In this document: positions 1-6,062 of the stretch, piece after piece
Layout: every line of letters starts with the position of its first letter
How positions within the stretch are numbered: position 1 is the stretch's first letter
Assembly (NCBI GenBank): GCA_002316295.1
Contig: DCDF01000180.1
Coordinates: forward strand, 1 to 7,484
Direction of reading: 5' to 3'
DNA: 7,484 nucleotides
DNA from: Syntrophaceae bacterium UBA1062
Lineage (GTDB): Bacteria > Desulfobacterota > Desulfomonilia > UBA1062
Notes under the pieces: model-generated
What the model saw: the letters and a program-made list of their open reading frames with translations, nothing else
Database searches by the model: none
Told to the model about the DNA's origin: nothing
Made by a program: the position numbers and the translations under genes

Positions 1-58
1 ATATCGTTTCCACGTTGAGCGACTCCCTCAAGACAGACGGCTGCGGCTGATCCACCAT
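1..58 (-). CDS. Start of a divergent gene, product unknown (partial, runs off window start)
   Basis: Reading the minus strand from an ATG at 58-56 gives an open frame to the window edge, beginning MVDQPQPSVLRESLNVETI. About 15 of its 19 codons end in G or C, like the firm genes nearby. A good minus-strand promoter lies 33 bp upstream (91-119), which is the main reason for choosing this strand. No clear Shine-Dalgarno site is visible. Nineteen residues are too few to name a family. The plus strand in the same codon register is open to a TGA at 48-50, so the tail of a plus-strand gene is the main alternative. Confidence 0.4.
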   Translation of the reverse strand, partial: MVDQPQPSVLRESLNVETI

Positions 59-90
59 GCAGTGCTCAAAACATGCGGATGTTTCTCTCG

Positions 91-119
91 ATAGTAATTT
101 TTTTGCTGTATGCTGTCAT
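91..119 (-). promoter_or_regulatory. Sigma-70-like promoter for the divergent gene at the window start
   Basis: Read on the minus strand, ATGACA (119-114, five of six matches to the -35 consensus) is followed after exactly 17 bp by TACTAT (96-91, four of six matches to the -10). The spacer includes an A7 tract. Transcription would start near 84, about 25 nt before the ATG at 58. It lies back to back with the plus-strand promoter at 138-166, so one regulator could act on both. Confidence 0.4.
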
Positions 120-137
120 TTTATGGCGTCCTTTCCA

Positions 138-166
138 TTGACAAATGAAAATGATTGACGTTTAAC
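138..166 (+). promoter_or_regulatory. Sigma-70-like promoter of the iorAB-paaK operon and its attenuator leader
   Basis: A perfect -35 TTGACA (138-143) is followed after 17 bp by TTTAAC (161-166), four of six matches to the -10. The predicted start, about 171-175, falls right at the leader-peptide ATG (175), so the leader may be translated from a nearly leaderless mRNA. The hexamer ATTGAC occurs twice, at 137-142 and 154-159, and might form part of an operator. I see no convincing TrpR-type palindrome. Confidence 0.55.
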
Positions 167-174
167 TGTGATCC

Positions 175-225
175 ATGAACGGCAAGGCCCTTTCGAGACT
201 CTGGTGGCGGTTCCCCGATGGATGA
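175..225 (+). CDS. Trp/Phe attenuator leader peptide upstream of iorA
   Basis: This is a 16-codon ORF, MNGKALSRLWWRFPDG, ending in TGA at 223-225. An in-frame TGA at 169-171 makes ATG 175 the only possible start. Tandem Trp codons (202-207) are followed by Arg and Phe (211-213), closely resembling the end of the E. coli trp leader peptide (GWWRTS). The Trp codons lie inside the 5' arm of a hairpin, and the stop lies 6 nt before the segment able to form an antiterminator, as in classical attenuators. A ribosome stalled at Trp would free that segment; one at the stop codon would cover it. There is no obvious Shine-Dalgarno, and the predicted transcription start is only a few bases upstream. The role is inferred from layout and codon content; the peptide itself is presumably not functional after synthesis. 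Confidence 0.7.
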   Translation: MNGKALSRLWWRFPDG

Positions 226-241
226 TCCGGTCCGTCTCCAG
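201..241 (+). promoter_or_regulatory. Attenuator 1:2 pause hairpin covering the Trp codons
   Basis: Bases 201-204 pair with 238-241. After one U-U mismatch (205/237), bases 206-210 pair with 232-236, with one G-U pair (207/235). That is nine pairs in all, and a further two (212-213 with 229-230) are possible. The 5' arm contains both Trp codons. It would form when a ribosome is absent or has left the leader peptide. It cannot coexist with the antiterminator at 229-264, because both use 232-236. Confidence 0.55.
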
Positions 242-264
242 TGCAGGATCTCGGAAGGCGGCCC
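229..264 (+). promoter_or_regulatory. Attenuator 2:3 antiterminator
   Basis: Segment 2, CCGTCT (232-237), is complementary to segment 3, AGGCGG (256-261): six pairs including one G-U. After a C-U mismatch, 229-230 pair with 263-264. The loop is about 18 nt. This fold takes the 5' arm of the terminator (256-263) and would therefore permit transcription into iorA. It becomes possible when a ribosome stalled at the Trp codons occupies segment 1. Confidence 0.55.
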
Positions 265-287
265 CTGGGCTGCCTTTTCTTGTTCTT
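255..287 (+). terminator. Attenuator 3:4 intrinsic terminator
   Basis: Bases 256-263 (AGGCGGCC) pair with 268-275 (GGCTGCCT) through eight pairs including one G-U, closing a CCTG tetraloop. A T-rich tail follows at once (TTTTCTTGTTCTT, 275-287). The GC-rich stem and T tract match a Rho-independent terminator. It lies between the promoter and iorA, with no other gene upstream on this strand except the leader peptide, so its natural role is attenuation. Confidence 0.7.
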
Positions 288-411
288 CGGGGCCGGAGGT
301 TATTCCTCCCCTTCACGCCGCCCGTCCCCGGACAAGTCCGGCCTCCGGCAGCCTGCCGGCGCACCGGCGCCAGGATATGGGCGAGAACATCCCTGGAGTC
401 GCTGATCCTTC
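288..411 (+). other. GC-rich structured leader between attenuator and iorA
   Basis: This stretch holds nested inverted repeats that cannot all form at once: 295-299 with 305-309; 292-299 with 342-349 (eight perfect pairs); 328-333 with 336-341; 345-351 with 353-359; and 355-359 with 364-368. A weaker stem (370-374 with 392-396) would cover part of GGAG at 395-398, the only Shine-Dalgarno-like site before iorA, which sits an unusually long 13 nt from its ATG. The fold may affect iorA translation. No riboswitch class I recognise fits. Confidence 0.4.
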
Positions 412-2262
412 ATGAGCGGTCATACAGAAGCACCGGCAGCAGCCGGAGAGGAACACGGAACAGCACGAGAGATTCTGCTCGGCAACGAAGCGATAGCACA
501 CGGCATACTTGCGGGCGGCGCAAATGTGGTGGCATCCTATCCGGGCACCCCTGCATCCGAGGTGTGCACGGCGGCCATGAAGCTTGCGAGCGAGCAGGGC
601 CTTCCCGTGCATGTGGAATGGTCGATCAACGAAAAGACCGCCTTCGAGCTGGCGTTCACCAATTCCATCACCGGCAGGCGCTCGGCCGCGATCATGAAGC
701 AGGTGGGGCTCAACGTCGCATCAGACCCGGTAATGAGCGCCGCCTACATGGGGGTGACCGGAGGGCTTATCCTGGTGGTGGCCGATGACCCGGGGCCTCA
801 TTCATCCCAGACCGAGCAGGATTCGCGGTTCTTCGCCATGCACGCCAAGGTCCCGGTCCTCGATCCCATGAGCCCCCGGGAGGCCCTTCAGATGACCATG
901 CAGGCCTTCGAGTTCTCCGAGCGCCATCATACCCCGGTGATCTTGAGGCCGACCACCCGGGTCTGCCATGCGCGGCAGCTTCTGGATCTTCCGCAGGGAA
1001 GACCTCCAAAGAGCAGACCCGACTTCCGAAAAGATCCCTCCCGCTGGGCCGCCACCCCGGGCCCCAGGCTCGCGCTGCACAGGGAGCTCAACGCGAAGAT
1101 CAGAGAGATCCGGAAGCACCCCTGGGCGCGTCCCAGGCTCATGCACGGCACCGGAAGCTCCGGCCTCGCCGTTGTCTCTTCGGGCGTGGCGTGCGCCTAT
1201 CTCCTTGATGTAGCAAGGGATCTCGGCAGGTGGCCGAATCTTGACATCTATAAGATCGACATGCCCTTTCCCCTCGACATACAGGCCCTCTCGTCGCTTA
1301 CGGAAAGGTATCTCCGAGTCCTGGTGGTGGAGGAGACCGATCCGGTCATCGAGATGCAGTTCATCAACCGGGAACGCGTCTCGGGAAGGATGGACGGGAC
1401 AGTGCCCGATGCGGGCGAGCTCACCCCCGAGATTGCGGCGCGGGTGCTCGACACGTTCACCGGCACCCCGAGCCCTGACAACCGATCTCTTTCCTCCAGA
1501 GAGCGCAGGCCTTCCTTGTGTGCGGGCTGCGCTCACCGGGCCGCGTTCTTTGCCATCAAGCGCGCCCTTCCCCGGGGTATCTATGCCTCCGATATCGGCT
1601 GCTACACCCTAGGGCTCAACCTGGGAGGAGTGGACACCTGCCTGTGCATGGGCGCAGCGGTGAGCCAGGCGGCCGGGTTCTTTCACGCGTTCAAGGACTC
1701 CCCTGAGCCGCCTCCCATAGCAGCGGTCATCGGAGACTCCACCTTTTTTCACGCCGGCATCCCGCCCACCATCAACGCCGTAGTCACAGGAACCCGGTTC
1801 GTGCTCGTGGTGCTGGACAACGCCACTACTGCTATGACCGGCCACCAGCCGACCCCTGCGACCGGCGGAATGACGAACGACTTCAGCGGCCGCACGCTCT
1901 CACTGGAAGAGGCGATACGGGGCTGCGGGGTCAGGACGGTCTGTGTCCACGACCCCTATGATATCGCGGGCTTCATCAAGGTAGTGAAAGACTGTTATGA
2001 CAGAACCGCGGACGAGGGCGTGACAGCCGTCATCGCGCGCCATCCCTGCATCAGGGACCGCCGCGCGTTGAAATCACAGGCGCGCCGTGCGGTTCGTGTC
2101 ATGGAGAAATGCAACGGCTGCGGCTACTGCGTCCGGGAGTTCGAGTGCCCGGCCCTGTCCATCGAAGACAAGCGGGCGAGGATCGACCGGACGCTGTGCA
2201 TCGGCTGCGGCGTCTGCGTGCAGATATGCCCGGTGCAGGCCGTCACGGGCGGGGAGAGATAA
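412..2262 (+). CDS. iorA: Indolepyruvate:ferredoxin oxidoreductase, alpha subunit
   Basis: This large subunit interconverts arylpyruvates (indolepyruvate, phenylpyruvate) plus CoA with arylacetyl-CoA plus CO2, exchanging electrons with ferredoxin; it is oxygen-sensitive and cytoplasmic. Its 616 residues begin with the pyrimidine-binding domain (about 18-190: YPGTPASEV at 43-51, NEKTAFELAF from 73, with Glu74 the likely TPP-activating residue). A middle domain follows, then the TPP-pyrophosphate domain (about 365-545: CAGCAH at 370-375, Gly441-Asp442-Ser443 followed 26 residues later by Asn470). The C-terminus is a two-cluster ferredoxin domain: Cys567/570/573/579 with the x5 gap before CP that is usual in IorA, and Cys596/599/602/606. 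ATG 412 is the only start, because an in-frame TGA lies at 403-405. iorB follows without a gap. A trp-type attenuator precedes the gene. Family assignment is firm; substrate preference and direction are inferred. Confidence 0.95.
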   Translation: MSGHTEAPAAAGEEHGTAREILLGNEAIAHGILAGGANVVASYPGTPASEVCTAAMKLASEQGLPVHVEWSINEKTAFELAFTNSITGRRSAAIMKQVGLNVASDPVMSAAYMGVTGGLILVVADDPGPHSSQTEQDSRFFAMHAKVPVLDPMSPREALQMTMQAFEFSERHHTPVILRPTTRVCHARQLLDLPQGRPPKSRPDFRKDPSRWAATPGPRLALHRELNAKIREIRKHPWARPRLMHGTGSSGLAVVSSGVACAYLLDVARDLGRWPNLDIYKIDMPFPLDIQALSSLTERYLRVLVVEETDPVIEMQFINRERVSGRMDGTVPDAGELTPEIAARVLDTFTGTPSPDNRSLSSRERRPSLCAGCAHRAAFFAIKRALPRGIYASDIGCYTLGLNLGGVDTCLCMGAAVSQAAGFFHAFKDSPEPPPIAAVIGDSTFFHAGIPPTINAVVTGTRFVLVVLDNATTAMTGHQPTPATGGMTNDFSGRTLSLEEAIRGCGVRTVCVHDPYDIAGFIKVVKDCYDRTADEGVTAVIARHPCIRDRRALKSQARRAVRVMEKCNGCGYCVREFECPALSIEDKRARIDRTLCIGCGVCVQICPVQAVTGGER

Positions 2263-2790
2263 ATGAGCCGAAGCGCCTCTTCGCCGGACAGGCAGATCTT
2301 CATGGTGGGCCGCGGAGGCCAGGGGATTCTGCTCCTGGCGCGCGCCCTTGCCGAATGGGCCGGGAGAATGGGCTGCGATGTCATCACGTCGGAAACGCAC
2401 GGCATGGCAATGCGCGGGGGCACGGTCACGGCGAGCCTCAAGGTCGGTGCCTATGCAGGCCCCCTGATACCGGCCGGCTCCGCGGATGTTCTTATCGGGC
2501 TCGATGCAGAGGAGGCCATGACGCACCTCTTCATGCTCAGGGCTGGGGGGGTGTCCATCGTCAATGCCAGGGACAAGGGCCCCTTCAGCCACGCAGTCGA
2601 TGCCGCGCAGGCCGCCCTTTCCCTGGGCGCCCCGGGGGCCGTCAACATGATCATGCTCGGGTTTGCCGCTCGGTTGCTCGGCATCGACCGTGCCGTCGTG
2701 GAAGACATCGTCGAGAAGATATCTCCGCCAGGGGCCCTCGCCGCGAACAGAAAGGCCCTTAGCGCCGGCTACAGCATACAGGAGACATAA
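2263..2790 (+). CDS. iorB: Indolepyruvate:ferredoxin oxidoreductase, beta subunit
   Basis: This is the small subunit (175 residues) of the IorAB complex and belongs to the gamma-domain family of 2-oxoacid:ferredoxin oxidoreductases. In this family the domain completes the enzyme and is thought to contribute to CoA handling. The glycine-rich start VGRGGQGILLLARAL (15-29) and the motif SETHGMAMRGG (43-53) are typical of IorB. It is at the short end of the usual range, but no domain appears to be missing. Its ATG follows the iorA TAA directly, with GGGGAG at 2251-2256 inside the end of iorA as ribosome site, so translational coupling and equal subunit supply are likely. paaK follows after 25 bp. 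Confidence 0.93.
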   Translation: MSRSASSPDRQIFMVGRGGQGILLLARALAEWAGRMGCDVITSETHGMAMRGGTVTASLKVGAYAGPLIPAGSADVLIGLDAEEAMTHLFMLRAGGVSIVNARDKGPFSHAVDAAQAALSLGAPGAVNMIMLGFAARLLGIDRAVVEDIVEKISPPGALAANRKALSAGYSIQET

Positions 2791-2815
2791 TTATCTTTAG
2801 GGAGGTTCCTCATCG

Positions 2816-4105
2816 ATGAGCAAGAGATTTGCACCCGGGTTCCGGACAACCGAAGAACTGGCTGCCCTGCAGCTCAAGGGCCTGAAATGGACAGTGAACC
2901 ATGCCTACAACGGCTCGGCCTTCTACCGGCGGCGCCTTGACGAGGCGGGGGTTCGGCCCGACGACATCAGGAGCCTCAATGACCTGAGGAGGCTGCCCTT
3001 TGTCACGGCCGACGATCTCAGGGACGAGTACCCCTGGCCCCTCATATCGGTCCCGTTCGAGGACATCGTACGGATCCACGCATCCTCGGGCACCACGGGA
3101 AAGCGCAAGGTCATGGTCTACACCGCCAAAGACATCGATGATTGGGCCGACATGTTCGCCCGCTGTTACGAGACCGCCGGGCTCACCCGTGAAGACCGGG
3201 TTCAGATCTGTGTCGGCTATGGCGTCTGGACCGCGGGCGTGGGCTTTCAGAACGGCTGTGAGCGCTTCGGCGCCATGGCCCTGCCCGTAGGGCCCGGCAA
3301 TATCGAGATCCATCTGCAGTTTCTGGTGGACTTCGAGCCCACGGTGCTCTGCTCCACCGCCTCCATGGCGCTGCTCCTGGCCGAAGAGGCCGAAAGGCAC
3401 GGCATCCTGGACAAGCTCAGGATCAAGAAGGTCATCATGGGCGCCGAGCGATCCAGCGACATCATGCGCGCCAAGATCCGGGAGCTCTTCCGCGCCGAGC
3501 ACATCTTCGACATACCCGGGCTCACCGAGGTGTACGGCCCGGGCACCGGGCTGGACTGCGAGCACCACTGCGGCATCCATTACTGGGCGGACTATTACAT
3601 CCTCGAGATCCTCGATCCTGAGACCCTTGAGCCTGTCAGAGAGGGTGAGGTGGGCGAGATGGTCTACACGACGCTGAAGAAGGAGGGCTCGCCGCTCATC
3701 CGCTACCGCTCGCGCGACCTCACCAGGCTCATACCCGGGAAGTGCCCCTGCGGCTCTGTCCTGCCTCGCCACGACAGGATCAGCGGGCGATCCGACGACA
3801 TGTTCATCATCCGGGGCGTCAACATCTACCCGAGCCACATCGACGAGATCCTCTCTCAGCAGCAGGGCATCGGCAGCGAATATCAAATCCACCTCGACCG
3901 GGGCGAGGACGGCAAGGATTACATGACGATCAAGGTCGAACGGGCGCGGGGGTCAGGCCCGGAACAGGATATGGAGCTCAGCCGCAGAATCGGCGTGGAC
4001 ATCCGCAAGTCGCTGCTGGTGAGGGGGATCGTGGAGATCGTCGACCACGGCAGCCTCCCGAGGACCGGCAGCAAATCAAAGCGTCTGTTCGACAACCGGG
4101 ACTAG
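2816..4105 (+). CDS. paaK: Phenylacetate-CoA ligase family (arylacetate-CoA ligase, AMP-forming)
   Basis: This cytoplasmic adenylate-forming enzyme activates an arylacetate (phenylacetate or indoleacetate) with ATP and CoA. Its 429 residues match the family length. Visible motifs: the ATP loop SSGTTGK (90-96), GLTEVYGPG (235-243), YRSRD with Asp301, GRSDDM (324-329), RGVNIYPSHIDEI (333-345) and the C-terminal GSLPRTGSKSKR, in which Lys420 aligns with the catalytic lysine. Cys248, Cys252, Cys310 and Cys312, with nearby His, could bind a metal (inference). The start has a strong ribosome site, AGGGAGG (2799-2805), 10 nt upstream. Last gene of the iorAB operon, it can supply the CoA thioester for reductive carboxylation by IorAB, or salvage free acids during catabolism. 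True substrate is undetermined. Confidence 0.92.
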   Translation: MSKRFAPGFRTTEELAALQLKGLKWTVNHAYNGSAFYRRRLDEAGVRPDDIRSLNDLRRLPFVTADDLRDEYPWPLISVPFEDIVRIHASSGTTGKRKVMVYTAKDIDDWADMFARCYETAGLTREDRVQICVGYGVWTAGVGFQNGCERFGAMALPVGPGNIEIHLQFLVDFEPTVLCSTASMALLLAEEAERHGILDKLRIKKVIMGAERSSDIMRAKIRELFRAEHIFDIPGLTEVYGPGTGLDCEHHCGIHYWADYYILEILDPETLEPVREGEVGEMVYTTLKKEGSPLIRYRSRDLTRLIPGKCPCGSVLPRHDRISGRSDDMFIIRGVNIYPSHIDEILSQQQGIGSEYQIHLDRGEDGKDYMTIKVERARGSGPEQDMELSRRIGVDIRKSLLVRGIVEIVDHGSLPRTGSKSKRLFDNRD

Positions 4106-4128
4106 CGCAGCCCTTCCGAGCGTGGCGA

Positions 4129-5742
4129 TCACGCGGCCAGGATCTGCCGCAGCTCCTCCTGGATGTATTTCAGGCGGTCGATGTCCTCCTCGGTGATCCG
4201 GATGCGGCCGTCGGCGCGCCTGATCCGCCACTTGAGCTGTTCGAGCTCTCCTACCACCGACTGGTAGGCCTGGAGCATGTCGTCACTGAGATCGAGCACT
4301 TCCTCTTTGGCCGGAGCCACCTCGATGGGAAACTCTCTCGGCTTGAGGAACAGGGTTTCGCGCCACCCCGGTACGTATGACTCGAGCCCGAGCCGCTGGT
4401 GGATGAGCTGAGCGAAATCGAGGCTCGCCGAGTTTTCGCCGTGGACCACGAATACCTGGGGCTTCGACTCCACGAAGTTGCCCACCCACTTCAGCAGGGT
4501 ATTCTGATCGGCATGAGCCGAGAACCCGCCGATGGTGAAGACCTTGGCGCGGACTGCGATCTCCTCGCCGAAGAGCCTCACGGTATTCTTTCCGTCGACG
4601 ATCTGCCTGCCCGTGGTTCCCTGGGCCTGAAAGCCTACGATCACCACGCTCGCGCCCTCCCGCCAGAGGTTGTGCTTGAGGTGGTGCTTGATCCTTCCGG
4701 CGGTGCACATTCCGCTGCCCGCGATGATGATCGCGGGGCCGGGTCTCTCGTTTATGGCGATGGATTCCGAGGTGGTGGGGGTGTATTTGAGATTGGGCAT
4801 CTCGAAGGGGTCGATGCCCTGATTCACGATGGCGGCAGCCTCCTCGTCATAGTACTTTTTGTTCTTCCGGAATATCTCGGTCGCCTTGATGGCCAGGGGG
4901 CTGTCGAGGTAGATCGGGATGTCGGGCAGCCTGCCCGCCCGGGAAAACTCGCTGAGGATGTAGATGATCTCCTGGGTCCGCTCCACGGCGAAAGCGGGGA
5001 TGATGACCTTCTCACCGTTCGACACCGCAAAATTGATGGCATCGAGAAGCTCTTCCTTGCTCGTCTCGAAGTCCTTGTGGTTGCGGTTGCCGTAGGTGGA
5101 TTCCACGAAGAGGTAGTCGGCGTTGAAGACCTCATGGGGGCTCTTGACGATGAGCTGGTTTTCCATGCCGATATCGCCGGAGAACACCAGCTTGATGTCC
5201 CGATCGCCGTCTTTGATCCACAGCTCGAGGATGGAGGACCCCAGTATGTGTCCCGCGTTGCGGATGCGCGCCCTGATGCCGTCATCCACCGCGATGATCT
5301 CGTCGTGCTCAACCGGATGGAGATGCTTCAGGCTGGCCTGAGCGTCTTCCACTGTGTAGAGGGGCTTCACCGCCCGGCCCGACGGCCTGCGCCGGTTCTT
5401 CCTGGTCTGCCACTGGGCGTCCATCTCCTGTATGTGCGCCGCATCCAGCAGCATGATCTCGCAGAGCTGGGCCGTGGGGGGAGAGGTGATGATCTTTCCT
5501 TTGAATCCGTCCTTGACCAGCTTGGGGATTCTTCCGCTGTGGTCGATGTGGGCGTGGGTGAGGAAGAGCATGTCGATCTGGGATGGATTGAAATCCCAGT
5601 CTCTCCAGTTGCGCTCCTCCATCTGCCTGCCGCCCTGGAAAAGTCCGCAGTCAACCAGGACCTTGTGCCCGTGGACGCTTTCCACAAGAAAACACGAGCC
5701 GGTTACACTTCCCGCAGCCCCGAGACATGTTACCTTTATCAT
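4129..5742 (-). CDS. MBL-fold/beta-CASP hydrolase, probable RNase (CPSF73-like)
   Basis: This 537-residue protein belongs to the bacterial and archaeal metallo-beta-lactamase proteins with a beta-CASP (RNA specificity) domain, zinc hydrolases related to CPSF73 and the Thermus RNase TTHA0252. The expected metal and active-site motifs are present: HAHIDH (63-68), His165, FSGD with Asp190, motif A FVEST with Glu214, motif B around GMCTAGRIKHHL (344-355) with His353/354, motif C FSAHADQ with His410, and VVHGE with His434. The segment 480-537 is charged, probably helical, and extends beyond the roughly 430-residue core of short homologues. The ATG at 5742-5740 has GAGGAG (5755-5750) 7 nt upstream. 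It converges on paaK with a 23-bp gap and no visible terminator. RNA cleavage is the likely activity; the target is unknown. Confidence 0.9.
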   Translation of the reverse strand: MIKVTCLGAAGSVTGSCFLVESVHGHKVLVDCGLFQGGRQMEERNWRDWDFNPSQIDMLFLTHAHIDHSGRIPKLVKDGFKGKIITSPPTAQLCEIMLLDAAHIQEMDAQWQTRKNRRRPSGRAVKPLYTVEDAQASLKHLHPVEHDEIIAVDDGIRARIRNAGHILGSSILELWIKDGDRDIKLVFSGDIGMENQLIVKSPHEVFNADYLFVESTYGNRNHKDFETSKEELLDAINFAVSNGEKVIIPAFAVERTQEIIYILSEFSRAGRLPDIPIYLDSPLAIKATEIFRKNKKYYDEEAAAIVNQGIDPFEMPNLKYTPTTSESIAINERPGPAIIIAGSGMCTAGRIKHHLKHNLWREGASVVIVGFQAQGTTGRQIVDGKNTVRLFGEEIAVRAKVFTIGGFSAHADQNTLLKWVGNFVESKPQVFVVHGENSASLDFAQLIHQRLGLESYVPGWRETLFLKPREFPIEVAPAKEEVLDLSDDMLQAYQSVVGELEQLKWRIRRADGRIRITEEDIDRLKYIQEELRQILAA

Positions 5743-5764
5743 GATCGCGCTCCTCTGTGATGAA

Positions 5765-5781
5765 GTTGCAAACCCTGCAAC
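5765..5781 (-). promoter_or_regulatory. Hairpin in the 5' leader of the beta-CASP gene
   Basis: Bases 5765-5770 (GTTGCA) and 5776-5781 (TGCAAC) form a perfect six-pair stem around a 5-nt loop. It lies in the predicted 5' leader, about 22 nt before the start codon and 9 nt before the GAGGAG ribosome site. A role in mRNA stability or autoregulation by this probable RNase is possible but unproven. Confidence 0.3.
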
Positions 5782-5820
5782 GCCTGCTGCAGATCTGGTT
5801 ATTTACAGTGTATTATCGAA

Positions 5821-5849
5821 ATACTACCAGCTATCCTTGAATAAGGCAA
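5821..5849 (-). promoter_or_regulatory. Promoter of the beta-CASP hydrolase gene
   Basis: On the minus strand, TTGCCT (5849-5844) is followed after 17 bp by TAGTAT (5826-5821), each matching consensus at four of six positions. TG one base before the -10 makes it an extended -10 type. The predicted start near 5814 gives a leader of about 70 nt. Confidence 0.4.
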
Positions 5850-5909
5850 CTCCCTTGAGCGGTTCCGCATCCCCCTGTCGGGCCCCGGGCCGCCGACCCC
5901 TTGATATGC

Positions 5910-5936
5910 TTGACAGATCCCGCACGTTGATATTAC
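5910..5936 (+). promoter_or_regulatory. Promoter of tRNA-Leu
   Basis: A perfect -35 TTGACA (5910-5915) is followed by TATTAC (5931-5936), four of six matches to the -10, with a short 15-bp spacer. The expected transcription start, about 5943, is roughly 9 nt before the mature tRNA 5' end. No protein gene competes for this promoter. Confidence 0.45.
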
Positions 5937-5951
5937 ATCCTGAGGCGTCGT

Positions 5952-6036
5952 GCCCGAGTGGCGGAATTGGTAGACGCAAGGGACTTAAAATCCCTCGGAA
6001 CTCAGTTCTGTACCGGTTCGAGTCCGGTCTCGGGCA
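5952..6036 (+). tRNA. tRNA-Leu (anticodon UAA)
   Basis: This is a complete 85-nt type II tRNA. The acceptor arm GCCCGAG (5952-5958) pairs with CTCGGGC (6029-6035), with discriminator A at 6036. The D arm has stem GCG/CGC (5961-5963 with 5975-5977). The anticodon stem AGGGA/TCCCT (5979-5983 with 5991-5995) encloses CTTAAAA with anticodon TAA at 5986-5988. The long variable arm, whose core GAAC/GTTC pairs 5998-6001 with 6005-6008, is typical of leucine tRNAs. The T arm ACCGG/CCGGT (6012-6016 with 6024-6028) carries the TTCGAGT loop. CCA is not encoded and must be added enzymatically. It reads UUA and probably UUG. Confidence 0.97.
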
Positions 6037-6062
6037 TTGGCTTTTGATGGAGGTTTCCGGGC

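Noticed and set aside
69..104. The hairpin AAACAT/ATGTTT (69-74 with 79-84) followed by a T7 run (98-104), as a terminator.
   Set aside because: The stem is AT-rich and the T run starts 14 nt after it, too far for an intrinsic terminator. The T run is better explained as the A tract in the minus-strand promoter spacer.
175..287. A T-box or metabolite riboswitch instead of a peptide attenuator.
   Set aside because: No T-box core sequence or recognisable TPP, SAM or cobalamin motif is present, and the Trp-rich ORF with 1:2/2:3/3:4 pairing explains the region better.
218..415. A 65-codon plus-strand ORF (ATG 218) whose TGA overlaps the iorA ATG (ATGA).
   Set aside because: It runs through the attenuator terminator and the nested hairpins, resembles no family I know and has no proper ribosome site. 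The overlap with iorA is probably chance, though reinitiation coupling cannot be excluded.
168..788. A 206-codon plus-strand ORF starting at GTG 168 and running into iorA.
   Set aside because: Its arginine- and glycine-rich translation is the frame shadow of iorA and GC-rich leader DNA, and it overlaps a firmly identified gene.
2810..3892. A 360-codon minus-strand ORF opposite paaK.
   Set aside because: It is an antisense shadow of a well-supported phenylacetate-CoA ligase gene.
4399..5760. A 453-codon ORF on the plus strand opposite the beta-CASP gene.
   Set aside because: It is antisense to a gene with all expected active-site motifs, and its own translation has no recognisable domain. 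Such mirror frames are common in GC-rich genes.
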